Source: an uncultured Shinella sp.
GTDB taxonomy: Bacteria > Pseudomonadota > Alphaproteobacteria > Rhizobiales > Rhizobiaceae
Direction of reading: 5' to 3'
Length of the DNA: 25,542 nt
NCBI RefSeq assembly: GCF_946479415.1
Contig: NZ_CAMLFY010000060.1
Span: forward strand, 1 to 25,542
A program made the translations under genes and the position numbers. Positions 1-8,244 of the stretch are shown one piece after another (positions within the stretch are counted from its first letter, which is position 1; each line of letters begins with the position of its first letter). The notes below the pieces were generated by a model. That model had not been told where the DNA came from and searched no databases. It was given only the letters and a program-made list of their open reading frames with translations.

Positions 1-16
1 GTTCTGTGAGAGCGCC

Positions 17-1048
17 ATGAAAGCCATCGTCATCCATGCGGCCAGGGATTTGCGCGTCGAGGAGCGGGAGCCGGAAACACCCGGCCCAGGCGAAGTCGAA
101 ATCCGTCTCGCCGCCGGCGGCATCTGCGGCTCGGACCTGCACTATTACAATCACGGCGGTTTCGGCACCGTACGCCTCAAGGAGCCGATGATCCTCGGCC
201 ATGAGGTCTCGGGCCATGTCGCCGCCCTTGGCGATGGCGTTTCAGGTCTGGCCATCGGCGATCTCGTCGCGGTATCGCCCTCGCGGCCGTGCGGCGCCTG
301 CGACTATTGCCTCAAGGGTTTGCCGAACCATTGCTTCAACATGCGCTTCTACGGCTCGGCCATGCCCTTTCCGCACATCCAGGGTGCTTTCCGCGAACGG
401 CTCGTCGCCAAGGCGAGCCAGTGCGTGAAGGCCGATGGCCTTTCGGCCGGCGAGACCGCCATGGCGGAGCCGCTCTCGGTGACGCTGCACGCCACCCGCC
501 GCGCCGGTGAAATGCTGGGCAAGCGTGTGCTTGTGACCGGTTGCGGGCCAATCGGCACGCTATCGATCCTTGCCGCCCGCCGGGCGGGTGCAGCCGAAAT
601 CGTCGCTGCCGATCTTTCCGAACGGGCGCTCGGCTTTGCGCGGGCCGTCGGAGCGGACCGCACGATCAATCTCGCCGAGGACCGCGACGGCCTTGTTCCA
701 TTCAGCGAGAACAAGGGCAGCTTTGACGTGCTTTATGAATGCTCCGGCGCCCAACCGGCCCTCGTCGCGGGCATACAGGCGCTACGTCCGCGCGGTGTCA
801 TCGTCCAGCTCGGCCTCGGTGGGGAAATGACCCTGCCGATGATGGCGATAACCGCCAAGGAACTGGACCTGCGCGGCTCCTTCCGCTTCCATGAGGAATT
901 CGCGGTCGCCATCCGGCTCATGCAGGGTGGGCTGATCGACGTGAAGCCGCTGATCACCCATACTTTGCCGCTCGCCGAGGCGCTCGAGGCCTTCGACATC
1001 GCCTCGGACAAGGGTCAATCGATGAAGACGCAAATCGCATTCAGCTGA
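17..1048 (+). CDS. idnD: L-idonate 5-dehydrogenase-like zinc-dependent alcohol dehydrogenase
   Basis: This is a medium-chain zinc alcohol dehydrogenase of 343 residues, the normal length for the family. It probably oxidises L-idonate to 5-ketogluconate with NAD(P) in the cytoplasm. Visible hallmarks are the catalytic zinc segment GGICGSDLHYYNHGG followed by GHE, the structural zinc cysteine cluster CGACDYC...C near residues 92-106, and a Rossmann motif GCGPIG near residue 175. The HYYNHGGFG segment is typical of IdnD rather than of sorbitol or threonine dehydrogenases. A purine-rich GTGAGAG lies just before the ATG. The stop is 10 bp before the next gene, an SDR of the gluconate 5-dehydrogenase type, which supports the idonate assignment. 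Family is certain; exact substrate is inferred from sequence resemblance and context. Confidence 0.85.
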   Translation: MKAIVIHAARDLRVEEREPETPGPGEVEIRLAAGGICGSDLHYYNHGGFGTVRLKEPMILGHEVSGHVAALGDGVSGLAIGDLVAVSPSRPCGACDYCLKGLPNHCFNMRFYGSAMPFPHIQGAFRERLVAKASQCVKADGLSAGETAMAEPLSVTLHATRRAGEMLGKRVLVTGCGPIGTLSILAARRAGAAEIVAADLSERALGFARAVGADRTINLAEDRDGLVPFSENKGSFDVLYECSGAQPALVAGIQALRPRGVIVQLGLGGEMTLPMMAITAKELDLRGSFRFHEEFAVAIRLMQGGLIDVKPLITHTLPLAEALEAFDIASDKGQSMKTQIAFS

Positions 1049-1058
1049 GGAACTGCTT

Positions 1059-1814
1059 ATGAGCACGCAACTCTTCGACCTCAAGGGCAAACGCGCCCTC
1101 GTCACCGGTTCCTCGCAGGGCATCGGCTTCGCGCTGGCAAAGGGTCTCGCCGCCGCCGGCGCCGACGTCATCCTCAACGGCCGCGACGAAGCCAAGCTCT
1201 CCGCCGCCGCAAAAGATCTTGGCGCGAAACACACGCTCGCTTTCGACGCCACCGACCACGCCGCCGTGCGCAGGGCCATCGATGCCTTCGAGGCGGAGGT
1301 CGGCGGGATCGATATCCTCGTCAACAATGCGGGCATGCAGCATCGCACGCCGTTGGAGGATTTTCCCGCCGATGCCTTCGAACGGCTCCTGAAGACGAAC
1401 ATTTCCACGGTGTTCAATGTTGGCCAGGCCGTTGCGCGCCACATGATCGCACGCGGCGCCGGCAAGATCATCAACATTGCCAGCGTCCAGACCGCGCTTG
1501 CCCGCCCCGGCATAGCACCCTATACGGCCACCAAGGGCGCCGTCGGCAATCTCACAAAGGGCATGGCGACGGATTGGGCGAAACACGGCCTGCAATGCAA
1601 CGCCATCGCGCCAGGCTATTTCGACACGCCGCTGAATGCCGCTCTCGTTGCCGATCCGGCCTTTTCCGCCTGGCTGGAAAAACGCACGCCGGCCGGCCGC
1701 TGGGGCAAGGTGGAAGAGCTTGTCGGCGCCTGCATCTTCCTCTCTTCCGACGCATCCTCGTTTGTGAACGGACATGTGCTCTATGTCGATGGCGGCATCA
1801 CGGCCTCGCTCTGA
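1059..1814 (+). CDS. idnO: Gluconate 5-dehydrogenase-like SDR oxidoreductase
   Basis: This classical short-chain dehydrogenase of 251 residues would interconvert 5-ketogluconate and D-gluconate with NAD(P)H, the step after idonate oxidation. The cofactor motif TGSSQGIG lies near residue 17, NNAG near residue 90, the catalytic Ser in IASVQ, and Tyr-x3-Lys in YTATK near residue 153. A good ribosome binding site, GAGGAA, precedes the ATG. The gene starts 10 bp after idnD and its stop is one base from the gluconokinase start, so translation is probably coupled. The SDR fold is certain. The substrate is inferred from the neighbours, since SDR sequence alone rarely fixes it. Confidence 0.83.
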   Translation: MSTQLFDLKGKRALVTGSSQGIGFALAKGLAAAGADVILNGRDEAKLSAAAKDLGAKHTLAFDATDHAAVRRAIDAFEAEVGGIDILVNNAGMQHRTPLEDFPADAFERLLKTNISTVFNVGQAVARHMIARGAGKIINIASVQTALARPGIAPYTATKGAVGNLTKGMATDWAKHGLQCNAIAPGYFDTPLNAALVADPAFSAWLEKRTPAGRWGKVEELVGACIFLSSDASSFVNGHVLYVDGGITASL

Positions 1815-1815
1815 G

Positions 1816-2334
1816 ATGCGCAATTCCTTCGATCGGAAACGTATCGTCCTGATGGGTGTCGCCGGCTGCGGCAAGTCCGCAGTCGGGGCCGCCCTCGCCA
1901 CTCGCCTCGGCGCGACCTATCTCGACGGCGACGACCTGCATCCGCCGGAAAACATCGCCAAGATGAGCCGTGGCGAACCTCTCACGGACGACGACCGCTG
2001 GCCCTGGCTCACGCATGTCGGCAGAATGCTCGCCAAGCCCGAGGGCACCCTCATCCTGGGCTGCTCGGCGCTGAAACGCCGCTACCGCGACCATATCCGC
2101 CTGCGCGCCGGTGCACCGGTCGTCTTCGTCCACCTTTCCGGCAGCAAGGCGCTGATCGCCGCCCGTATGGGCGCCCGCGCCGGCCATTTCATGCCGACGA
2201 GCCTTATCGACAGCCAGTTCGCGGCGCTCGAACCGCCGGGCGCGGACGAAGAAGCCATCACCGTCGACATCGAGGCCCCGCTCGACACACTCGTGAATAT
2301 GATCGCCGCAAAACTGGAGGAAATGCCGTCATGA
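1816..2334 (+). CDS. gntK: Gluconokinase
   Basis: This P-loop kinase of about 172 residues, the usual size for the GntK/IdnK family, phosphorylates D-gluconate to 6-phosphogluconate for the Entner-Doudoroff or pentose phosphate route. The Walker A motif GVAGCGKS is near the N-terminus. The family signature LDGDDLHPPENIAKM and the DDRWPWL segment follow. An in-frame ATG exists at 1774, but it would give 14 extra residues overlapping the SDR. The ATG at 1816, one base after the idnO stop, gives the standard length and suggests translational coupling, since no strong ribosome binding site is visible. The next gene overlaps by 4 bp (ATGA). Confidence 0.92.
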   Translation: MRNSFDRKRIVLMGVAGCGKSAVGAALATRLGATYLDGDDLHPPENIAKMSRGEPLTDDDRWPWLTHVGRMLAKPEGTLILGCSALKRRYRDHIRLRAGAPVVFVHLSGSKALIAARMGARAGHFMPTSLIDSQFAALEPPGADEEAITVDIEAPLDTLVNMIAAKLEEMPS

Positions 2335-3218
2335 GCAACAGGGTAGCGCTGATCGGCGCCGGCGCCATGGGCGGCGCCATCGGCACTCGGCTTGTCGAAA
2401 CGGGCAACCGTCTCACGGTTTTCGATCCGGATCCGGCGAAGCGCCAGGCGCTGGTCGACAAGGGGGCCGTTGCCGCATCGACGGCTGCGGAGGCGGCCGC
2501 CGCAAGCGACTACGTGATCCTCAGCCTCAACTCGCCGGCAATCGTGCGGCGCGCGGTCTTCGGAGAGGCGGGCGTAGCCGACGGCGCACGGCCGGGCACG
2601 CTGATCATCGACATGTCCTCGATCGACCCTGAAGCCACCAAACGGCTTGCCGCCGATGCCGAAGACCTGAACCTTCGCTGGGTCGATAGTCCGCTCTCGG
2701 GCGGCGCGCCGAAAGCGCTCATCGGCGAACTCACGCTCATGGCCGGCGGCGATGCGAAGGATGTTGCCGATGCGCATCAGGTTCTTCGCCATGTCGCCAG
2801 CAACTATACCCATATGGGGCCGGCCGGCGCAGGCCAGACGACGAAGCTGATCAACCAGGTGCTCTGCGGTCTCGGTTTCCTTGCCGTCGCCGAGGCAACG
2901 CAGCTTGCGCTCGATGCCGGCGTGGACGCGGCGAAAATCCCGCAGGCGCTGAAGGGAGGACGCGCCGACAGCGCAATCCTTCAGGAATACATGCCGCGCT
3001 TCGTCGCGAAGGATTATCGGCGCACGGGGCGCATCGACAACATGGTGAAGGACTTGAACGGCGCGCAGGACCTTGCCCGCCGCACCAACACTGCCATGCC
3101 GCTGACGGCGGCCTGTGCGGAAATCCACCGCATGCTGACGGCCGCCGGCCTGGGCGGTGAAGACCAGGCGGCGCTGATGGAATTCTTTCGCGGACCGAAC
3201 AAGGAGACTTTCGAATGA
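2331..3218 (+). CDS. 3-hydroxyisobutyrate dehydrogenase-family NAD(P)-dependent oxidoreductase
   Basis: This beta-hydroxyacid dehydrogenase of 295 residues belongs to the superfamily of GarR (tartronate semialdehyde reductase), LtnD and MmsB. Visible features are the N-terminal dinucleotide motif GAGAMGGAIG, the substrate-binding segment SPLSGGAPKA near residue 123, and the catalytic lysine in GAGQTTKLINQ near residue 172. GGAGGA precedes the ATG, which overlaps the gluconokinase stop by 4 bp, and the downstream gene overlaps by another 4 bp. It therefore belongs to the sugar-acid operon. The substrate could be a sugar-acid breakdown product such as a tartronate semialdehyde, threonate or another hydroxyacid, and the sequence does not decide. 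It is not a required step of the idonate-to-6-phosphogluconate path, so the operon may handle a second substrate. Confidence 0.85.
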   Translation: MSNRVALIGAGAMGGAIGTRLVETGNRLTVFDPDPAKRQALVDKGAVAASTAAEAAAASDYVILSLNSPAIVRRAVFGEAGVADGARPGTLIIDMSSIDPEATKRLAADAEDLNLRWVDSPLSGGAPKALIGELTLMAGGDAKDVADAHQVLRHVASNYTHMGPAGAGQTTKLINQVLCGLGFLAVAEATQLALDAGVDAAKIPQALKGGRADSAILQEYMPRFVAKDYRRTGRIDNMVKDLNGAQDLARRTNTAMPLTAACAEIHRMLTAAGLGGEDQAALMEFFRGPNKETFE

Positions 3219-3547
3219 TCACCCGTTTCGCACTGTTCGAAGGCAAGGTGAAGGACGGCCAGACGGACGCCTTCCGCAAGGCCGTCATCGAGCGTATCCT
3301 CCCCAAATGGCAAAAATTCCCCAAGGCGATGGACGTGCGCGTCTCCTTCGCAGAGGCGCGCGATGATGGAGCCCCGGAATATCCGCTGATCCTCGCGATC
3401 AACTATCCCGATATCGCGGCCGTCGAGGCGGCACTGGCAAGCCCCGTCCGTGCCGAATCCCGTGCCGCGACCGAAGCCGTACTTGCCGAGTTCTTCGAGG
3501 GGCGCATCCATCATCACGTGACCCTCGCCAACGAATACAAGCTTTGA
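3215..3547 (+). CDS. Small protein, probable dimeric alpha/beta-barrel fold, function unknown
   Basis: This 110-residue soluble protein has no signal peptide or membrane segment. The sequence begins with a beta-strand-like ITRFALFEGKV and has a central ILAINYPD strand, then a helix-rich stretch and a C-terminal histidine-containing segment FEGRIHHHVTL. This pattern resembles EthD/Dabb/antibiotic-monooxygenase-type ferredoxin-like proteins, but no catalytic motif is recognised. AAGGAG lies 8 bases before the ATG. It overlaps the preceding dehydrogenase by 4 bp and is the last gene before a strong terminator. It is evidently co-translated with the sugar-acid enzymes. A mutarotase-like or accessory role is possible but not shown. 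Confidence 0.7.
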   Translation: MITRFALFEGKVKDGQTDAFRKAVIERILPKWQKFPKAMDVRVSFAEARDDGAPEYPLILAINYPDIAAVEAALASPVRAESRAATEAVLAEFFEGRIHHHVTLANEYKL

Positions 3548-3608
3548 CGCTTGGCTGGGACCAAGCCGGCCTCCTCGGACAAGCCGCTCGCCCATGACAC
3601 AGGGCATT

Positions 3609-3638
3609 TGCGGGAGGCGATGATGATCGCCTCCCGCA
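3609..3638. terminator. Strong hairpin terminator between convergent genes
   Basis: A perfect 13-bp inverted repeat, TGCGGGAGGCGAT / ATCGCCTCCCGCA, with a 4-base loop is followed on the plus strand by GCATTTAT. It lies 60 bp after the sugar-acid operon and 75 bp beyond the stop of the convergent chemoreceptor gene, so it could end transcription from either side. The T-rich tail is short. Confidence 0.75.
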
Positions 3639-3713
3639 GCATTTATGAATCAAAAAGACCCTACCTCCCGAACGTTCTGCCGAACGCTTCCTGTCGCTTG
3701 TGCGAGCCCGCCA

Positions 3714-5636
3714 TCAGAACTCCTCCCAATCCTCCTGCTTGAGCGCGGTATTGCCATGGGAAATCGGCCGCATCGTTGTGGCGGCCCGTCTTGGAGCTGC
3801 CATGACGGATGCCGTTTGCCGGAGAGCCGCGGCCTGTGATCCGCTCTCGCCGCCCAACTGAAACTGACTGATCAAGCCGCGAAGGCGCCCTGCTTCCGAG
3901 GCGAGCGCCGCACTTGCTGCGTTGCTTTCCTCGACCATCGCCGCGTTCTGCTGCGTGACCTGGTCCATCTGGTTGACGGCGGTGTTGACCTCCGCGAGAC
4001 CGGTCGACTGCTCACGCGCCGACGTAGCGATGGCGTCCATGTGCTGGTTCACGGTGACGATGTAGCCCTCGATCGTCTTGAGCGCATCGCCCGTCTCACT
4101 GACGAGCTTTACGCCACTCTGGACCTCGACGGAGGAATTGCGGATCAGTTCCTTGATTTCCTTCGCCGCCTGCGCGGAGCGCTGTGCCAGTTCGCGGACC
4201 TCCTGTGCCACGACCGCAAATCCCTTGCCGGCCTCGCCCGCACGGGCGGCTTCCACACCCGCATTCAAGGCAAGCAGGTTGGTCTGGAAGGCGATCTCGT
4301 CGATGACGCCGATGATGTTGGTGACCTGATTGGAGGATGCCTCGATCTTCTGCATGGCATTGACCGCGCTGGCGACCACCTTGCCGGACTGCGCCGCGCT
4401 TGCATTCGCCTGAACGGCGACCGAGCGGGCTTCCTCCGCCCGCTTGGAGGAGTTGGCAACATTCACGGTGATCTGGTCCAAAGCTGCCGCGGTCTCTTCC
4501 AGAGAGGCAGCCTGCTGCTCGGTGCGCTTTGACAAATCCTCGGCCGACTGGCTGATCTCCTGCGTGCCGCTATCGATCTGGCTCGTCGCCTGCGCGACCG
4601 AGCGCAATGTCTGGCCCAGCTGTCCAACCGCACCGTTCAGGTCGTGGCGCAGCGCCTCGAAATCCGGAGCAAACGGGTCGTCGAGCTGGAAATCGAGATC
4701 GCCGGCCGCCAGGCGGCGTAGACCAACGGCAAGGCCGGAGGTCGCTTCCTGCAAACGCTTCTGCGCGGCAGCCTCGGCCTCGGCGGTCAAACGGATGCGG
4801 TCGGCTTCGGCCTGGACGCGGTTCGCCTCGGCCTCCTCCTCCAGACGCCTGTTCGAAATTGCGGCCTGACGGAAAATTTCAACGGCCCCCGCCATCTCGC
4901 CGATCTCGTCGCTACGCCCGGCGAAGGGAATGGAACGGGCAATATCGCCGGCCGCCAGATGCGTCATCGATCCGGTAATCTTTTCTATCGGGCGGGCGAT
5001 CTGCGCCCAACCGAAATAGATCCCTCCGGCCAGAAAGAGACCGATTGTGCCGATGATGATGAAAGTCAGATTGACCGTCAGATCATAGGCGGACTGGCTA
5101 TCCTCATAGGCCTTTTTGGATCCATCGACATTGATCCCCACGATCCGGTCGATATTCTCCGCAATCGTCGCTGCGATCGGCGCCATTTTGGTGTTGACGG
5201 CGATCTTCGCGTCCTCGTCCTTGCCGGAGCGGGAAAGCACAAGCATTTCCGCTCCGGCCTTCTTGTAGGCGTCGATCAGATTACGGATATCCGAGGTGAT
5301 CGTTTTTTCCGGATCGCCAGGCGCTACAAGGCTGTCATAGGCGTTGAGCTCGGTCTGAAAACGCTGTTGTTCTTCAACGATACTCTTTTCCGCATCTTGC
5401 TGATCCGCATCGGTTACAGCAAGGATATGACGACTGTACGCCCCGATCAGATCGGAAAGCGCGGTATCCATCTCCTTCGAATGCTGAAGGCTGGGCAACC
5501 AATCCGTCGATACCTCCATGACATTGCCATTGATGAAGCTGAGGCGATCCAGCGCATAGAATGAGAACAAGGCCAGAGAAAAACCAATCAGGATAAAGAT
5601 TGAGATCAGCGCTGTTTTAATTTTGGGGCGAGTCAT
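3714..5636 (-). CDS. Methyl-accepting chemotaxis protein with C-terminal DWEEF tether
   Basis: This inner-membrane chemoreceptor has 640 residues from the chosen ATG at 5636. Residues about 5-28 form TM1, followed by a roughly 160-residue helical periplasmic region like the four-helix-bundle MCP sensor. A second membrane segment contains [18 protein letters not shown] domain follows ([17 protein letters not shown]), then a second HAMP-like unit (LAAGDLDF) and the signalling domain with hairpin tip [20 protein letters not shown]. The C-terminus is EDWEEF, matching the W-x-x-F pentapeptides that tether CheR/CheB. An open frame continues upstream to 5897 but lacks membrane or domain character, and the ATG directly before the first membrane helix fits MCP architecture. 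Ligand unknown; it is divergent from the mct genes. Confidence 0.93.
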   Translation of the reverse strand: MTRPKIKTALISIFILIGFSLALFSFYALDRLSFINGNVMEVSTDWLPSLQHSKEMDTALSDLIGAYSRHILAVTDADQQDAEKSIVEEQQRFQTELNAYDSLVAPGDPEKTITSDIRNLIDAYKKAGAEMLVLSRSGKDEDAKIAVNTKMAPIAATIAENIDRIVGINVDGSKKAYEDSQSAYDLTVNLTFIIIGTIGLFLAGGIYFGWAQIARPIEKITGSMTHLAAGDIARSIPFAGRSDEIGEMAGAVEIFRQAAISNRRLEEEAEANRVQAEADRIRLTAEAEAAAQKRLQEATSGLAVGLRRLAAGDLDFQLDDPFAPDFEALRHDLNGAVGQLGQTLRSVAQATSQIDSGTQEISQSAEDLSKRTEQQAASLEETAAALDQITVNVANSSKRAEEARSVAVQANASAAQSGKVVASAVNAMQKIEASSNQVTNIIGVIDEIAFQTNLLALNAGVEAARAGEAGKGFAVVAQEVRELAQRSAQAAKEIKELIRNSSVEVQSGVKLVSETGDALKTIEGYIVTVNQHMDAIATSAREQSTGLAEVNTAVNQMDQVTQQNAAMVEESNAASAALASEAGRLRGLISQFQLGGESGSQAAALRQTASVMAAPRRAATTMRPISHGNTALKQEDWEEF

Positions 5637-5911
5637 TGGTGAGGTTCCCGGAGGTGACTGGTCTTTGTTTTGAGAGGGGGCAACACAATTTTCTGCCGGG
5701 GATTTGGCGCGACGTATGCTTAACAAAGTACTGCACCCTTTCGGTGCGATGCCGATTGCTGCGCAATTCGGAACGACGCTTCGCGAACTGGATGTTATCG
5801 CCTTCGAGTGACACGGTCGCACCCGGGATGCGATAGTATATGAGACCGCAAAAACCAGATGAAGCGCTTCCCGGCTTGCATCGGGATTTGGCGACACACC
5901 GGTAAGGGTAA
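5637..5911. promoter_or_regulatory. Divergent intergenic region between the MCP and mctS
   Basis: This 275-bp region separates two outward-facing genes and must hold promoters for the chemoreceptor and the sensor kinase. It contains a small hairpin, GCACC-CTTTC-GGTGC, near 5733-5747. I could not assign convincing -35/-10 pairs or a named operator. Confidence 0.5.
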
Positions 5912-7291
5912 ATGATCTCGATGAACCTTCGTCAGAAAATCGTTGCGCTTTCCATGCTGCCCTTGATCTTTGCCGTGCTTGCCATCACCGCTTTCATCAC
6001 CTGGCAGTCCAGCAACCTCGCGAAAAGCAGCATAGCCACCTTTGAACAAAACATGCTGGAGGCCAAGGAAGGCGAGATCGTGCATCTTACCTATCTGGCC
6101 ATGTCTGCCATTCGCGGAATTATGGCGCAGAAGGACTTGTCCGAGAGCGAGAAAAAACAACGCGTGATCGCGCTGATGAAAAGCCTCGATTATGGCAAGG
6201 ATGGATACTTCTTCGTCTACGACTATGACGGCAACAGCATCGTGCATCCGCGCCAGGATTTTCGGCCAGGGCAAAACTGGCTTGCCCTCCTTGATCCGGA
6301 CGGCACGAAAGTTATTGCCGATCTCATACAGGACGCACGGTCGGGCGATGGCTTTCTCCGCTACAAATGGGAGCGGCCCTCGACCGGCAAAGTCGTCGAC
6401 AAGCTTTCCTACGTAACCAAGCTGGATAGTTGGCGCTGGATTGTCGGAACTGGCGTTTATCTGGATGAAATCCACGCCCAGACCAACGCCGCACAGACCG
6501 ATTTGCGCAGCACCATCCGCTGGACCTTCAAGATTGTCGCATTGGTTGCGGTTCCTGCGATCGTGCTGGTTTTTACGACGGGCATGATCCTTACGCTCAG
6601 CGAGCGCAGAATGGCCGACCGGGAATTGAGATTGCTTACGCAGCGGGTGATCGAAACCCAGGAACAGGAGCGCGCGCGCCTTGCGCGCGATCTGCACGAC
6701 GGGATTTCGCAAAGCCTCGTCGGTGTTCGCTACGCCATGAATCTTGCCGAGCGCAAGGTCAAAGCCGGGACGGCCGACGTTTCGCTGGCGATAGAGGGAG
6801 GTATCAAGACTCTCAACGACGCGATCCGTGATGTTCGCCAGTTGTCGCACGCTCTTCGACCACACATGCTTGACGACCTGGGGCTGGTAGCCGCCCTGCG
6901 CGCCTTGTGTGAAAGTTTTCAGGATAGAACCGGCATCAAAATAAATCTGGATGCGAGTTTTTTTGCCGACACTCTGAAAGCCGATGCCAGTACGGCCCTC
7001 TATCGCATCGTGCAGGAGGCGCTTACCAATGTGGAACGTCATGCGAATGCGACCACCGTTTCCATTCGGCTGCGCAGCGAGCGTGGTCGCAGCCGAATGA
7101 CGATTGGCGACGATGGTTCCGGTTTCGACAGCAGAAGCGCATCATCACCGGGGCTTGGCCTTCGCAACATGCAGGAACGTGTCGCGTATTTCCGCGGTAT
7201 CTTGCTGGTCAAGAGTGACGAAAAAGGAACCACGCTGACCGTCTTGATGCCGCTGTCGGCGCATGCCGCTCAATCGGAGCCCACCACATGA
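5912..7291 (+). CDS. mctS: Cache-domain sensor histidine kinase, probable MctS
   Basis: This membrane sensor kinase of 459 residues has TM1 near residues 10-31. An extracytoplasmic single-Cache-2 domain covers residues 45-185, with hallmarks [23 protein letters not shown] and [15 protein letters not shown]2 is near residues 206-229. A HisKA_3 dimerisation domain has phospho-acceptor His262 in RDLHDGISQ, and a HATPase domain carries [10 protein letters not shown] and GDDGSGFD. This is the NarX/DegS class. Cache-2 domains often bind small organic acids. The kinase overlaps the response regulator by 4 bp and lies two genes before an MctP-like permease, the order reported for the Rhizobium leguminosarum MctSR-MctP monocarboxylate system. 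ATGs at 5912 and 5921 are both possible. AAGGG sits very close to the first. Confidence 0.87.
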   Translation: MISMNLRQKIVALSMLPLIFAVLAITAFITWQSSNLAKSSIATFEQNMLEAKEGEIVHLTYLAMSAIRGIMAQKDLSESEKKQRVIALMKSLDYGKDGYFFVYDYDGNSIVHPRQDFRPGQNWLALLDPDGTKVIADLIQDARSGDGFLRYKWERPSTGKVVDKLSYVTKLDSWRWIVGTGVYLDEIHAQTNAAQTDLRSTIRWTFKIVALVAVPAIVLVFTTGMILTLSERRMADRELRLLTQRVIETQEQERARLARDLHDGISQSLVGVRYAMNLAERKVKAGTADVSLAIEGGIKTLNDAIRDVRQLSHALRPHMLDDLGLVAALRALCESFQDRTGIKINLDASFFADTLKADASTALYRIVQEALTNVERHANATTVSIRLRSERGRSRMTIGDDGSGFDSRSASSPGLGLRNMQERVAYFRGILLVKSDEKGTTLTVLMPLSAHAAQSEPTT

Positions 7292-7932
7292 TCAAAACGG
7301 CCGCTGTTCGGGTATTGCTTGTCGATAATCATCCGGTCGTCCTGGACGGGCTGCGCGCCATTCTCCAGACCTATGCCCATCTGGACGTGGTCGGGGTGGC
7401 CGCCGACGCGACGACGGGACTGGAGATGGCCACGGCGCTGCGTCCGGATGTCATACTGCTCGACATCAACATGCCAAAGCTCAGCGGCATAGATGCGATC
7501 GGCCTGTTCAAAAGCGCATTGCCGGCCTGCGGCATCATCATGCTCTCCATGCACGACAACAAGGAATACATTTCCTCCTCCGTGCTGCGCGGAGCATCCG
7601 GCTACATCCTCAAAGAGGTCTCGACGGACGAGATCGCTGCGGCGATCGAAGCGGTCGCAAAAGGTGGGACCTACTTCTCGTCCGGTGTCACCGACGCCAT
7701 ATTGGAGACAGCTTACGCCAATCAAACCGAGCTTTTGACCGCAAGGGAACGCGACGTGCTGAGAGAGCTGGTTGCGGGGAAGAACAACCGCGATATCGCC
7801 AATGCACTTGGCATCACCACGGCGACGGTGGAGACCCATAGAAAGCATCTCAAGAAGAAACTTGCCCTTGGATCGACCGCAGAATTAGTGCGCTACGCGC
7901 TCGATCGCGGCATCGGTACGTCCAGGCCGTGA
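7288..7932 (+). CDS. mctR: NarL/FixJ-family response regulator, probable MctR
   Basis: This 214-residue two-domain response regulator has an N-terminal receiver domain with acidic pocket residue Asp13 and phospho-acceptor Asp59 in VILLDINMP. The conserved lysine is in GYILKEVS. The usual second acidic residue after Asp13 is Asn14. A C-terminal LuxR-type helix-turn-helix reads LTARERDVLRELVAGKNNRDIANALGI in two parts, ending in TVETHRKHLKKKL. The ATG overlaps the kinase stop by 4 bp, so the pair is translationally coupled. It is expected to be phosphorylated by the kinase and to activate the downstream permease genes. A candidate binding palindrome lies just after its stop codon. Confidence 0.88.
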   Translation: MIKTAAVRVLLVDNHPVVLDGLRAILQTYAHLDVVGVAADATTGLEMATALRPDVILLDINMPKLSGIDAIGLFKSALPACGIIMLSMHDNKEYISSSVLRGASGYILKEVSTDEIAAAIEAVAKGGTYFSSGVTDAILETAYANQTELLTARERDVLRELVAGKNNRDIANALGITTATVETHRKHLKKKLALGSTAELVRYALDRGIGTSRP

Positions 7933-7938
7933 CCCTCT

Positions 7939-7954
7939 TACCCACTTCTGGGTA
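7939..7954. promoter_or_regulatory. Candidate MctR operator: 7-2-7 NarL-like palindrome
   Basis: The sequence TACCCACTTCTGGGTA is a perfect 6-bp inverted repeat with a 4-base centre. Read as heptamers it is TACCCAC-TT-CTGGGTA, the 7-2-7 head-to-head arrangement known for NarL-type regulators (heptamer TACYYMT). It lies 7 bp after mctR and 90 bp before the DUF3311 gene. It could also be a weak hairpin at the end of mctR, but no T-tract follows. Confidence 0.5.
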
Positions 7955-8043
7955 GCTCCGCTCAAGTCGCTCGGCCACGCGATTGCGGCAGCCGGTCAAT
8001 GACTCTACGACCTCCCTTGCGTTCACATCGATGGGAGGAAACC

Positions 8044-8244
8044 ATGGCGCAATCTCTCCGCAGGAAGATCGCTTTGTCGCTTCTTGCTTTGCCCTATATC
8101 GGGCTTCTCTGGGTGCCCTTTTACAACATCAAGGAACCCGCCTTTTTCGGCTTTCCCTTTTTCTATTGGTATCAGCTCGCCTGGGTGCCGCTGACGGCCT
8201 TCATCACCTACATCGGCTATCGGAGCATGCGCAATGACGACTGA
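8044..8244 (+). CDS. DUF3311-type small membrane protein, permease partner
   Basis: This 66-residue protein starts at the ATG preceded by GGGAGGAAACC, a strong ribosome binding site. A GTG/ATG extension upstream to 7999 has no such site. The sequence has two predicted membrane helices (about LSLLALPYIGLLWVPF and WYQLAWVPLTAFITYIGY) separated by an aromatic, proline-rich stretch, the pattern of the DUF3311 family. Such proteins are usually encoded directly before SSS-family permeases. Here the two genes overlap by 11 bp. A structural or assembly role for the transporter is inferred; its exact function is unknown. Confidence 0.85.
   Translation: MAQSLRRKIALSLLALPYIGLLWVPFYNIKEPAFFGFPFFYWYQLAWVPLTAFITYIGYRSMRNDD

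Noticed and set aside
5637..5897. N-terminal extension of the chemoreceptor frame.
   Set aside because: The added 87 residues show no domain or signal character, and the internal ATG lies directly before the first membrane helix.
7973..7986. Sigma-54-like GG-N10-GC spacing upstream of the DUF3311-mctP pair.
   Set aside because: Only the GG/GC dinucleotides and a TT match. The surrounding consensus is poor, and a NarL-type regulator would not normally use sigma-54.
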